Of a stretch of DNA of 21,661 bases, positions 6,296 through 12,068 are shown in pieces. The stretch is from a virus. The stretch is from positions 1-21,661 of IMG/VR virus record IMGVR_UViG_3300015171_000038. One strand, 5' to 3'. Position 1 is the first letter of the stretch. Each line of letters starts with the position of its first letter. Under the pieces are notes generated by a model. That model ran no database searches and was not told the DNA's origin. It saw only the letters and a program-made list of their open reading frames with translations. The position numbers were made by a program, and so were the translations under genes.

Positions 6296-7111
6296 GTGAA
6301 CGACCTAAAAGACATCATCCAGGGCGCCGAGGGGGTTTTGGCCAACTGGCGCAGCGAGTTTAACCAGGTCGCGGCCCAGCGGGCCGACGAGCAGGACCAG
6401 GCGATCGTGGCGGCCTTGGACCAGGAGATGACACGCCGGATTGGCGCCATCAAAGCTATGGAGCGGGCCATTGCCTATTTAAAGGGCATCATTCCCCTCG
6501 TCGTGATCATGCTCATGGTCGCCGGCTGCGGCCGCTACCCCTCGGCCGAGGAGCAGAAGGCGAAGGCCCACGCCGCCGAGGTGAAGGGCAAGGTAGCGTC
6601 TAGCTACATCGACCGGGAGACGCGGGCGCTTGACCACGCGTCACGACCGCAGGCGAAGAAGTCGCCATCTGCCGACCCGTCAGTGCCGAGCGGCCAGGCA
6701 TCCGGTCCGGCGCCGCAGGCCCATACGACGGCGACACCCGACCCGTCGGCCGACCCTCAGCCGGTCGTTCGTCCGGCGCCGCCAGCCGACCCGTCGGTGG
6801 CCGCCGCACAGAACGACTGCCAGGAGGTCAAAACGGCCCCTACAGGCGTCGTCTACCAGTCGACCGTGGCCACGTGGGCCGACGCGGCGAAGAACGCACC
6901 AGCGGGCAAGCGCATGGCTACGTGCGGCGAGACCGTGACGCTGTATAAAACGGGAGCACTAGCTAAGATCCCCGGCGCCATGGAGCTGTGGACTTCGACG
7001 CCGAAATCCGATCCAGCAGGACCAGCAGCTTATTTGGTGAACAACCACACTGGAGCGGTTAACTGGGGCGACGTTGGCGGCGAGTCTGAAACGATTTACG
7101 TCAACCAATAG
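6296..7111 (+). CDS. Membrane-anchored or lipoprotein-like protein (271 aa)
   Basis: The start is GTG 6296 with GAGGGAGGGG 5 bases upstream. Residues 1-54 are a polar, probably coiled-coil helix. Residues 55-78 (from MERAIAYLKG to VAGC) look exactly like a bacterial lipoprotein signal: basic start, hydrophobic core, lipobox VAGC with C78. Residues 80-110 are charged and helical, about 115-170 are a Pro/Ser/Ala-rich linker, and 175-271 form a C-terminal domain with two cysteines. Either the full protein is anchored by an internal membrane segment with its coiled coil in the cytoplasm, or a shorter lipoprotein starts at ATG 6458, although no ribosome binding site is seen there. Envelope-located phage lipoproteins often act in superinfection exclusion; that role is speculation here. 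Confidence 0.75.
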   Translation: MNDLKDIIQGAEGVLANWRSEFNQVAAQRADEQDQAIVAALDQEMTRRIGAIKAMERAIAYLKGIIPLVVIMLMVAGCGRYPSAEEQKAKAHAAEVKGKVASSYIDRETRALDHASRPQAKKSPSADPSVPSGQASGPAPQAHTTATPDPSADPQPVVRPAPPADPSVAAAQNDCQEVKTAPTGVVYQSTVATWADAAKNAPAGKRMATCGETVTLYKTGALAKIPGAMELWTSTPKSDPAGPAAYLVNNHTGAVNWGDVGGESETIYVNQ

Positions 7112-7120
7112 GAGGAAGAA

Positions 7121-7270
7121 ATGTCAGAGGAACCTCGTAACCCGACTAACTTAATTCGCACGATGTGGTTCGCAGAGTGGTTGCGGAGTGTCGACGAGCT
7201 AACCGACGCAGAAGTGCGCCAGCTCAAGATTCGGCTCGCCATCCGCGAGACGGCCGGTCAACCCAAATAA
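7121..7270 (+). CDS. Small protein of unknown function (49 aa)
   Basis: ATG 7121 is preceded by AGGAGGAAGAA, an excellent ribosome binding site, and the frame closes with TAA at 7268-7270. The protein (MSEEPRNPTNLIRTMWFAEW...) has a Trp-containing amphipathic helix followed by a charged helix (DELTDAEVRQLKIRLAIRE). It lies 9 bases after the 271-aa gene and 10 bases before the next small gene, in a run of tightly packed small genes. No family is recognised. Confidence 0.7.
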   Translation: MSEEPRNPTNLIRTMWFAEWLRSVDELTDAEVRQLKIRLAIRETAGQPK

Positions 7271-7280
7271 GGAGACGCCC

Positions 7281-7460
7281 ATGTACTACCTCCAAACGAT
7301 CGCCCTACTGTGCAGCCTTGTGCACGAGCCTCGGTGCGCTAATCAGATGATCGGTTGTTACTTGACCGTCGGCCATGGGAAAGAGCGCGGCGTCAAGCAC
7401 TGCTGGCGGCAGCTCTACGAGCCTGAGATGAAAGTCGGCGTCAAGGAGGCCGGCAAATGA
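7281..7460 (+). CDS. Small Cys-containing protein, paralogue of the 96-aa protein downstream (59 aa)
   Basis: ATG 7281 has AAGGAG 6 bases upstream. The protein begins MYYLQTIALLCSLVHEPRC and contains four cysteines. The 96-aa protein two genes downstream begins MSYLQAIVFICGIYQHPTC, and both keep the YLQ-x-I, the first Cys and the second Cys at matching spacing, so I read them as diverged copies. The N-terminus is mildly hydrophobic but too short for a classical signal peptide. The stop overlaps the next ATG (ATGA). Function is unknown. Confidence 0.7.
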   Translation: MYYLQTIALLCSLVHEPRCANQMIGCYLTVGHGKERGVKHCWRQLYEPEMKVGVKEAGK

Positions 7461-7702
7461 TCCTCAAGCGCTACGGCAATAGGCGCCGCGACTCGATCAC
7501 GATTCGGGTGACTGAGACCGAGCTAAAGCGCCTGCAAGAGCAGGCCGACAAGTACGCGGGTGGCAACCTGTCGTGGTGGCTACGGCATGCTGGTGCGAAG
7601 TACGTTCCGTTCAAGGACGAACTGGAGGTGAGTAAAGAAATCGAGGAACTCGAAGATAGATATCAACGATCAATGAATATTAACCGAGGAGATTGCAAAT
7701 GA
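7457..7702 (+). CDS. Ribbon-helix-helix DNA-binding protein, predicted (81 aa)
   Basis: The segment DSITIRVTETELKRLQEQADKYAGGNLSWWLRHA (residues 12-45) has the pattern of a MetJ/Arc ribbon-helix-helix: a short beta strand with alternating polar residues, then two helices. The remainder is an acidic helix. Such proteins are dimeric repressors or mobilisation accessory factors. Here it lies between two related Cys-containing small proteins with ATGA overlaps on both sides, and it may bind the operator-like repeats at 5675-5708, 6219-6247 or 8006-8022. The assignment comes from the pattern alone. Confidence 0.72.
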   Translation: MILKRYGNRRRDSITIRVTETELKRLQEQADKYAGGNLSWWLRHAGAKYVPFKDELEVSKEIEELEDRYQRSMNINRGDCK

Positions 7703-7989
7703 GTTACCTTCAGGCGATCGTGTTCATCTGCGGCATCTACCAGCACCCCACCTGCGGCACTTATGGTCACCCAAGCTGCGACGGCGCCAGTGAATATGCA
7801 CAGGCCAAGCATGTCGGCCATGGTGATTTTTCGCGCTGCGTGCCTGACGTCACCGAGTGCGTAGAACAAAACGGTCGAAACCGGCAGGCGATCGACACGT
7901 GTTGGTTCCGTAAGTACGGCCCGATGATGTCGCGGGAGGCTCGTCAATATCTTGACCGCTCCTGTCCCGACGGAGGGGGGTGCAAATAG
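7699..7989 (+). CDS. Cys-rich small protein (96 aa)
   Basis: ATG 7699 is preferred over the TTG at 7693 because GAGGAG lies 8 bases upstream of the ATG and the ATG overlaps the previous stop as ATGA. It has eight cysteines in 96 residues, an even number, spread along the whole chain (FIC, PTC, PSC, SRC, TEC, DTC, RSC, GGC), with several histidines. That could mean disulphides after export or metal binding in the cytoplasm. The first 20 residues match the 59-aa paralogue two genes upstream. No known family is recognised. Confidence 0.72.
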   Translation: MSYLQAIVFICGIYQHPTCGTYGHPSCDGASEYAQAKHVGHGDFSRCVPDVTECVEQNGRNRQAIDTCWFRKYGPMMSREARQYLDRSCPDGGGCK

Positions 7990-8005
7990 CCCCCGGCTAA
8001 AACTT

Positions 8006-8022
8006 CCGGCAAAATTTGCTGG
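8006..8022. promoter_or_regulatory. 17-bp near-palindrome before the ParB/methyltransferase genes
   Basis: CCGGCAAAATTTGCTGG is symmetric around the central A except for one G/T position. Ten bases of it (CCGGCAAAAT) are shared with 5664-5673, just upstream of the first accessory gene. Both lie upstream of rightward genes, so a shared operator is possible. No T tract follows. Confidence 0.4.
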
Positions 8023-8055
8023 ACACAGGACACGGTCATACTTCATTCTTGACTT

Positions 8056-8556
8056 ATGACCACACTTAAAGTCGAGTATCGGCACCTCACTAGTTTAGTC
8101 CCCTATGCGAAGAATTCGCGCACCCATTCCGACGAGCAGATCAAGCAGATCATTCGCTCGATAAAGGAATTCGGATTCACCAACCCGGTGCTGATCGCCG
8201 ACGACGGCGAGATCATCGCCGGCCACGGGCGCGTCATGGCAGCCGCGAAGCTCGGCATGGCCGAGGTGCCGTGCATCAAGCTAGGGCACCTCACGCCGAC
8301 GCAGCGGCGCGCTTACGTCATCGCCGACAACAAGCTGGCGCTTAACGCCGGGTGGGACGAGACGATGCTTAAGATCGAGATTGGCGAGCTTAAGCTTGCT
8401 GATTTTGATGTTTCGCTTTTGGGGTTTGACGAGAAGGAGCTGGAGTTTAAAGAGCCAGAAGGCAGTCAAGAACTTGGTGAAGATGAATTCTCGAAGTTCG
8501 ATCATAAATGCCCTAAGTGCGGCTTCGAGTTTGACAATGCCAAGACCACCTCTTAG
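8056..8556 (+). CDS. ParB/sulfiredoxin-fold domain protein (166 aa)
   Basis: The N-terminal 100 residues form a ParB-like domain: HLTSLVPYAKNSRTHSDEQIKQI, then FTNPVLIADDGEIIAGHGR with the hallmark GEIIAGHGR (51-59), then PTQRRAYVIADNKLAL. The C-terminus carries CPKCGFEF (152-159), half of a zinc-ribbon-like knuckle. In phages this domain is usually next to, or fused to, a DNA methyltransferase, as here, where the next gene overlaps by 20 bases. Such proteins may direct or assist DNA modification or cut DNA; the role is not known for this one. The start ATG 8056 lacks a clear ribosome binding site. Confidence 0.85.
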   Translation: MTTLKVEYRHLTSLVPYAKNSRTHSDEQIKQIIRSIKEFGFTNPVLIADDGEIIAGHGRVMAAAKLGMAEVPCIKLGHLTPTQRRAYVIADNKLALNAGWDETMLKIEIGELKLADFDVSLLGFDEKELEFKEPEGSQELGEDEFSKFDHKCPKCGFEFDNAKTTS

Positions 8557-9577
8557 AACCGGCCCCTGGAATCTCTCCGATCTCAAAGACGTTCAACCAA
8601 ATGGCCTTAAGGTTTTTTCCTGCTTCCATTGCGGCGGCGGGTCAACCATGGGTTATAAACTCGCCGGTTTCGAAGTGGTGGGCGGTGTCGAAATCGATCC
8701 CGAAATGATGAAGGTCTATCGGGCCAACCACAACCCGCGGCTGTCGTTTTTGATGGGCGTCCAAGACTTTAACCTGAAAACGGATATTCCGGACGAATTG
8801 CGCGGCATCGATGTTTTGGATGGATCACCGCCATGCTCGTCTTTCTCCATGGCAGGATCGCGCGAGAAGGCTTGGGGCAAAAAGAAAAAGTTCCGCGAGG
8901 GCCAGGCCGACCAGGTGCTGGACGACCTGTTTTTTCATTTCATCAGGACTGCCGAAATTTTACAGCCAAAGGTCGTAATTGCCGAAAACGTTAAGGGCCT
9001 AATATCCGGTGCAGCGCGTGGTTACGTGAAGCAAATTTTCGCCGGTTTTCGAGCTGCCGGCTATGAAACGCAGCTTTTTGTTTTGAATGCATCGCGCATG
9101 GGGGTGCCGCAGCGGCGGCAACGCACCTTCTTTGTTGCCAGATGTTCCGACCTGAACTTGCCAAAGCTCGATATAGCATTCAATGAACCAACTATTTCCT
9201 GCGGACAGGCATTCGAGACCCTTACTGTAGGTTCGACTAAGCCTGCCTCTGAGGAACAGGCCAAATGGTGGAAACTGACCAAACCGGGCGAATCTTTTTC
9301 AAAAGAACATCCCAAAGGAAGCTGGTTCAATTCGATCAAACTCCGTCGAGATTGGCCCGCAAATACTTTGGCAGCAAGCGGAGGAGCAAGTGGTTTTTAC
9401 CATTGGTCGGAATGTAGGAAAATTGCCGATGCCGAATGTTTGCGCCTACAAACATTTCCCGATGACTTCGATCTTGGTGGAATATCTGGGCAGTATATTT
9501 GCGGCATGTCCGTCCCGCCGTTCATGATGCAGCGCGTCGCCGACCAGGTTGCTAAGCAACTATTTGGAGTCACTTGA
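8537..9577 (+). CDS. C5 cytosine-specific DNA methyltransferase (346 aa)
   Basis: It transfers a methyl group from S-adenosylmethionine to cytosine C5. The conserved blocks are in order: motif I VFSCFHCGGGSTMGY (26-40), motif IV DGSPPCSSFS with catalytic C100, motif VI AENVKG (149-154), motif VIII QRRQRTFFVA, and motif X GQYICGMSVPP near the end. The region between VIII and X (about 200-300) would hold the target-recognition domain. I use ATG 8537, which overlaps the ParB gene by 20 bases; earlier in-frame starts would lie deep inside that gene and translate it in the wrong frame. It probably shields phage DNA from host restriction. It is visibly more AT-rich than its neighbours, suggesting separate acquisition. 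Confidence 0.93.
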   Translation: MPRPPLRTGPWNLSDLKDVQPNGLKVFSCFHCGGGSTMGYKLAGFEVVGGVEIDPEMMKVYRANHNPRLSFLMGVQDFNLKTDIPDELRGIDVLDGSPPCSSFSMAGSREKAWGKKKKFREGQADQVLDDLFFHFIRTAEILQPKVVIAENVKGLISGAARGYVKQIFAGFRAAGYETQLFVLNASRMGVPQRRQRTFFVARCSDLNLPKLDIAFNEPTISCGQAFETLTVGSTKPASEEQAKWWKLTKPGESFSKEHPKGSWFNSIKLRRDWPANTLAASGGASGFYHWSECRKIADAECLRLQTFPDDFDLGGISGQYICGMSVPPFMMQRVADQVAKQLFGVT

Positions 9578-10014
9578 TGGCACGTAAGCAAGGCCGTCCC
9601 AAGAAGCCCGTACCAATGGACACGGTCGACGCGGCGTGCCAGCTGAACGCGACCGCGAACCAGGTGCGCCAGATCCTCGCGAGTCAGGGCTTCATCATCA
9701 GCCACGACACGTTAGTGCGCGAGATAGAGCGCATACACAAGATGAGTTTTGCGGAGTACAGAGATCAAAAGGTTGATCTCACGAGGCTCAAACTCGTACA
9801 AAAGGCCGTAAAAATGGCTCTCGACGGCAACGTCGTGATGCTAATTTTTTGTTTAAAGAACATGTGCAACTGGCGCGACAAGGTTGAGGGTAATCTCAAC
9901 TTTACAGCAAACGCACAACCGCAGGTGGTCGTTACGATTCCCGCGACGGAAGAGCCTAAGACTGTCGATGTTTTACCGGAGTTAAAGACTGCCGCGCTGC
10001 CCGAGGTCCAATAG
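9577..10014 (+). CDS. Terminase small subunit-like protein (145 aa)
   Basis: ATG 9577 overlaps the methyltransferase stop by one base (TGATG) and has GGAG 8 bases upstream. Residues 1-12 are basic, about 24-50 (ATANQVRQILASQGFIISHDTLVREIER) look like a helix-turn-helix, and ALDGNVVMLIFCLKNMCNWRDK (about 83-105) matches the common small-terminase pattern of a helix ending in Trp-Arg-Asp-Lys. The Pro/Val-rich tail may contact the large subunit. It would recognise the packaging site on phage DNA. Its place before the large terminase, with an HNH gene between, supports the call. Confidence 0.75.
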   Translation: MARKQGRPKKPVPMDTVDAACQLNATANQVRQILASQGFIISHDTLVREIERIHKMSFAEYRDQKVDLTRLKLVQKAVKMALDGNVVMLIFCLKNMCNWRDKVEGNLNFTANAQPQVVVTIPATEEPKTVDVLPELKTAALPEVQ

Positions 10015-10421
10015 TGATTCAACCGGAAGTGTTTTGGTCGAAAGTTGACTTCATTCCGTTTCACGACTGCTGGGAATGGGCTGGTAATAAAGTCTATAGC
10101 GGCTATGGCGCCTATAGTAAGAAGCGAGCGCATCGTATCGCTTTTGTTTTGTCATCTAAACGAGCAATCCCTGACGGTCTGCATGTACTGCATAAGTGCG
10201 ACAATCGATCCTGTGTTCGTCCGGATCATTTATACCTAGGCACGCATACTCAAAACATGCGCGATAAAGTCGCTCGTGGCAGAGATCACAATAAGGTCAA
10301 GACCACTTGTCGTAACGGGCATCCGTACTCGGGCGCTAATTTGATCGTAAAGAAGAGTGGAGAGAGACGCTGTCGAGAGTGTCATAACGTTCAACTAAGA
10401 CGTTATCGTGAAAGCCGTTAG
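10014..10421 (+). CDS. HNH endonuclease (homing type) inserted between terminase genes (135 aa)
   Basis: The HNH core is clear: AHRIAFVLSSKRAIPDGLHVLHKCDNRSC followed by RPDHLYLGTHTQNMRD and ARGR, with H60, N64 and H72 as likely metal/catalytic residues. A C-terminal zinc finger follows (C99, H103, C120, C123). This architecture is typical of free-standing phage HNH homing endonucleases. It starts with GTG 10014 overlapping the small terminase stop and ends 14 bases inside the large terminase gene. It is AT-richer than the flanks. It may be a mobile gene; some HNH proteins also assist terminase cutting. Confidence 0.9.
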   Translation: MIQPEVFWSKVDFIPFHDCWEWAGNKVYSGYGAYSKKRAHRIAFVLSSKRAIPDGLHVLHKCDNRSCVRPDHLYLGTHTQNMRDKVARGRDHNKVKTTCRNGHPYSGANLIVKKSGERRCRECHNVQLRRYRESR

Positions 10422-11772
10422 TAATACGATCACGATCGGCCCCCAACCTGGACCGCAAACGCATTTTTTGTCCTCACCGGCCAACATCGCCATATTCGGC
10501 GGCGCTGCTGGCGGTGGTAAATCGTATGCGCTTTTACTCGAACCTTTACGGCACTTCGCGAACCCTAGGTTCGGCGCGGTAATCTTTCGGCGCAATAGTG
10601 TTCAAGTGCGCAATGAAGGGGGGTTGTGGCAAGAAAGCATCAGTCTTTACAGTATGTTGAACGGCTACCCGCGCCAATCGTCGCTTGAGTGGGCATTCCC
10701 GTCTGGCATGCGCGTCAAGTTCGCACATCTTGAGATGGACTCTAGCGTCTACGATTGGCAGGGATCACAGATCGCCATGATCGGCTGGGACGAGCTGACG
10801 ACGTTCACCGAGAAGCAGTTCACGTTTATGATGTCGCGCAACAGGTCGAGCTCTGGCGTGCCGGGCTATATGCGCGCGACGTGTAACCCCGATGCCGACA
10901 GTTGGGTCCGTCGCTGGGTCGACTGGTGGATCGACGCCGACGGCTATCCTATCCCCGAGCGTAGCGGCAAGCTGCGTTGGTTCCTACGGCGCGACGACAA
11001 CTTAGTCTGGGCCGACACGCGCCAGGCGCTGCTCGACCAGTACGGGGCCGACGAGCTGCCGAAGTCGTTCACGTTCATCCCTGCTAAGATCGAAGACAAC
11101 CCGATCCTAATGGAGAAGGATCCGTCGTACCGCGCCAACCTGCGCGCCCTGAGTCGCGTCGACCGTGCGCGCCTAGAGCTGGGCAACTGGAACGTGCGTG
11201 CTAGCGCCGGCATGCTCTTTCGCCGCGAGTGGTTCCCTATCGTCGACGCGGTGCCGGCTGGTTGGAACCGGGCCGTGCGAATGTGGGACCGTGCGTCGAC
11301 CAAGCCCAACGCCAACAACAAAGACCCCGACTGGACGCGTGGCCTAAAGCTTTACGGCTATCCCGATGGCTCGTTCGTCGTGGTCGACCTAAAGTCGCTG
11401 CGTGACACGCCGGGCCAGGTGGAGAACCTGATTAAAAACGTCGCTAGCCACGACACGCAGTCTTGTCGCATTATGAGCCAACAAGACCCCGGTTCAGCAG
11501 GTGTGGCAGAGGCCGCTAACTTCGTGAAGATGCTTGGTGGCTATAGCGTGCGTACGGTGATCATGTCGAAGGACAAGGTTACGCGCGCCAAGCCTGTCTC
11601 GGCGCAGGCCGAGGTCGGCAACATCAAGGTGTTACGTTCCACGTGGAACAATGAGTTTTTCAATGAGCTTGAGAACTTCCCTGATGGCGCTCACGACGAT
11701 ATCGTCGACGTGCTGTCGGGCGCGTTTAACGAGCTCGCGGGCAAGGGGCGTTCGATTCTGGATGTCTTATAG
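10408..11772 (+). CDS. Terminase large subunit (454 aa)
   Basis: This is the packaging ATPase and nuclease. ATPase domain: Walker A IFGGAAGGGKS (K38), Walker B MIGWDE (D128, E129), coupling motif around MRATCNPD (155-162). Nuclease domain (RNase H fold): D294 in MWDRAS, D360 in QQDPGSAG, and D430/D431 in GAHDDIVD, the usual three acidic positions. Length is normal for the family. The GTG 10408 start has only a weak ribosome binding site and overlaps the HNH gene by 14 bases, which suggests the HNH insertion altered the original junction with the small subunit. Confidence 0.95.
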   Translation: MKAVSNTITIGPQPGPQTHFLSSPANIAIFGGAAGGGKSYALLLEPLRHFANPRFGAVIFRRNSVQVRNEGGLWQESISLYSMLNGYPRQSSLEWAFPSGMRVKFAHLEMDSSVYDWQGSQIAMIGWDELTTFTEKQFTFMMSRNRSSSGVPGYMRATCNPDADSWVRRWVDWWIDADGYPIPERSGKLRWFLRRDDNLVWADTRQALLDQYGADELPKSFTFIPAKIEDNPILMEKDPSYRANLRALSRVDRARLELGNWNVRASAGMLFRREWFPIVDAVPAGWNRAVRMWDRASTKPNANNKDPDWTRGLKLYGYPDGSFVVVDLKSLRDTPGQVENLIKNVASHDTQSCRIMSQQDPGSAGVAEAANFVKMLGGYSVRTVIMSKDKVTRAKPVSAQAEVGNIKVLRSTWNNEFFNELENFPDGAHDDIVDVLSGAFNELAGKGRSILDVL

Positions 11773-11781
11773 GAGTGACTG

Positions 11782-11997
11782 ATGATGTTCTTCGAAGTTT
11801 ATCGAGACTGTGATCAGAGGTTTCGTCTGCGCAAGGTGGTCGTGACGCTTTGGGGTAAAAGGGGCGAAGAGCCGGCGGTCGTCGACCGTACTCGCATGTT
11901 CGCCGGTCCGCTGTTCACTTGGCGCCTGGCTCGTCGCCTCGCCAAGATGCGCGCGCGCGCGGCGGTGATGATCGCCGTCGCCAGTGCCGTAAAATAA
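11782..11997 (+). CDS. Small basic protein of unknown function (71 aa)
   Basis: AGGAG at 11771-11775 precedes ATG 11782 by 6 bases, and a second ATG follows immediately. The protein (MMFFEVYRDCDQRFRLRKVVV...) is Arg-rich and ends with an Ala-rich helix that may be membrane-interacting (AAVMIAVASAVK). It lies between terminase and portal, a place where small unidentified proteins are common. The 71 bases that follow, up to the portal gene, are AT-rich and include TATAAA at 12034-12039, but no clear promoter pair was found. Confidence 0.6.
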   Translation: MMFFEVYRDCDQRFRLRKVVVTLWGKRGEEPAVVDRTRMFAGPLFTWRLARRLAKMRARAAVMIAVASAVK

Positions 11998-12068
11998 GCG
12001 GTTGATGTATGCTATTATTAACGATTCCAAGTCTATAAAAATTCATAAGCGTACAAGAGGGGCCAAGG

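Noticed and set aside
6630-6938. Arg-rich plus-strand frame inside the lipoprotein-like gene
   Set aside because: It is the shifted frame of a GC-rich Pro/Ser/Ala linker; no start signal and a composition typical of shadows.
8381-8536. Longer N-terminus for the C5 methyltransferase
   Set aside because: It would translate the ParB-like gene in the wrong frame; conserved sequence begins only after ATG 8537.
11998-12068. Late promoter before the portal gene
   Set aside because: TATAAA at 12034 and TTGATG at 12002 are present but wrongly spaced; only an AT-rich gap can be claimed.
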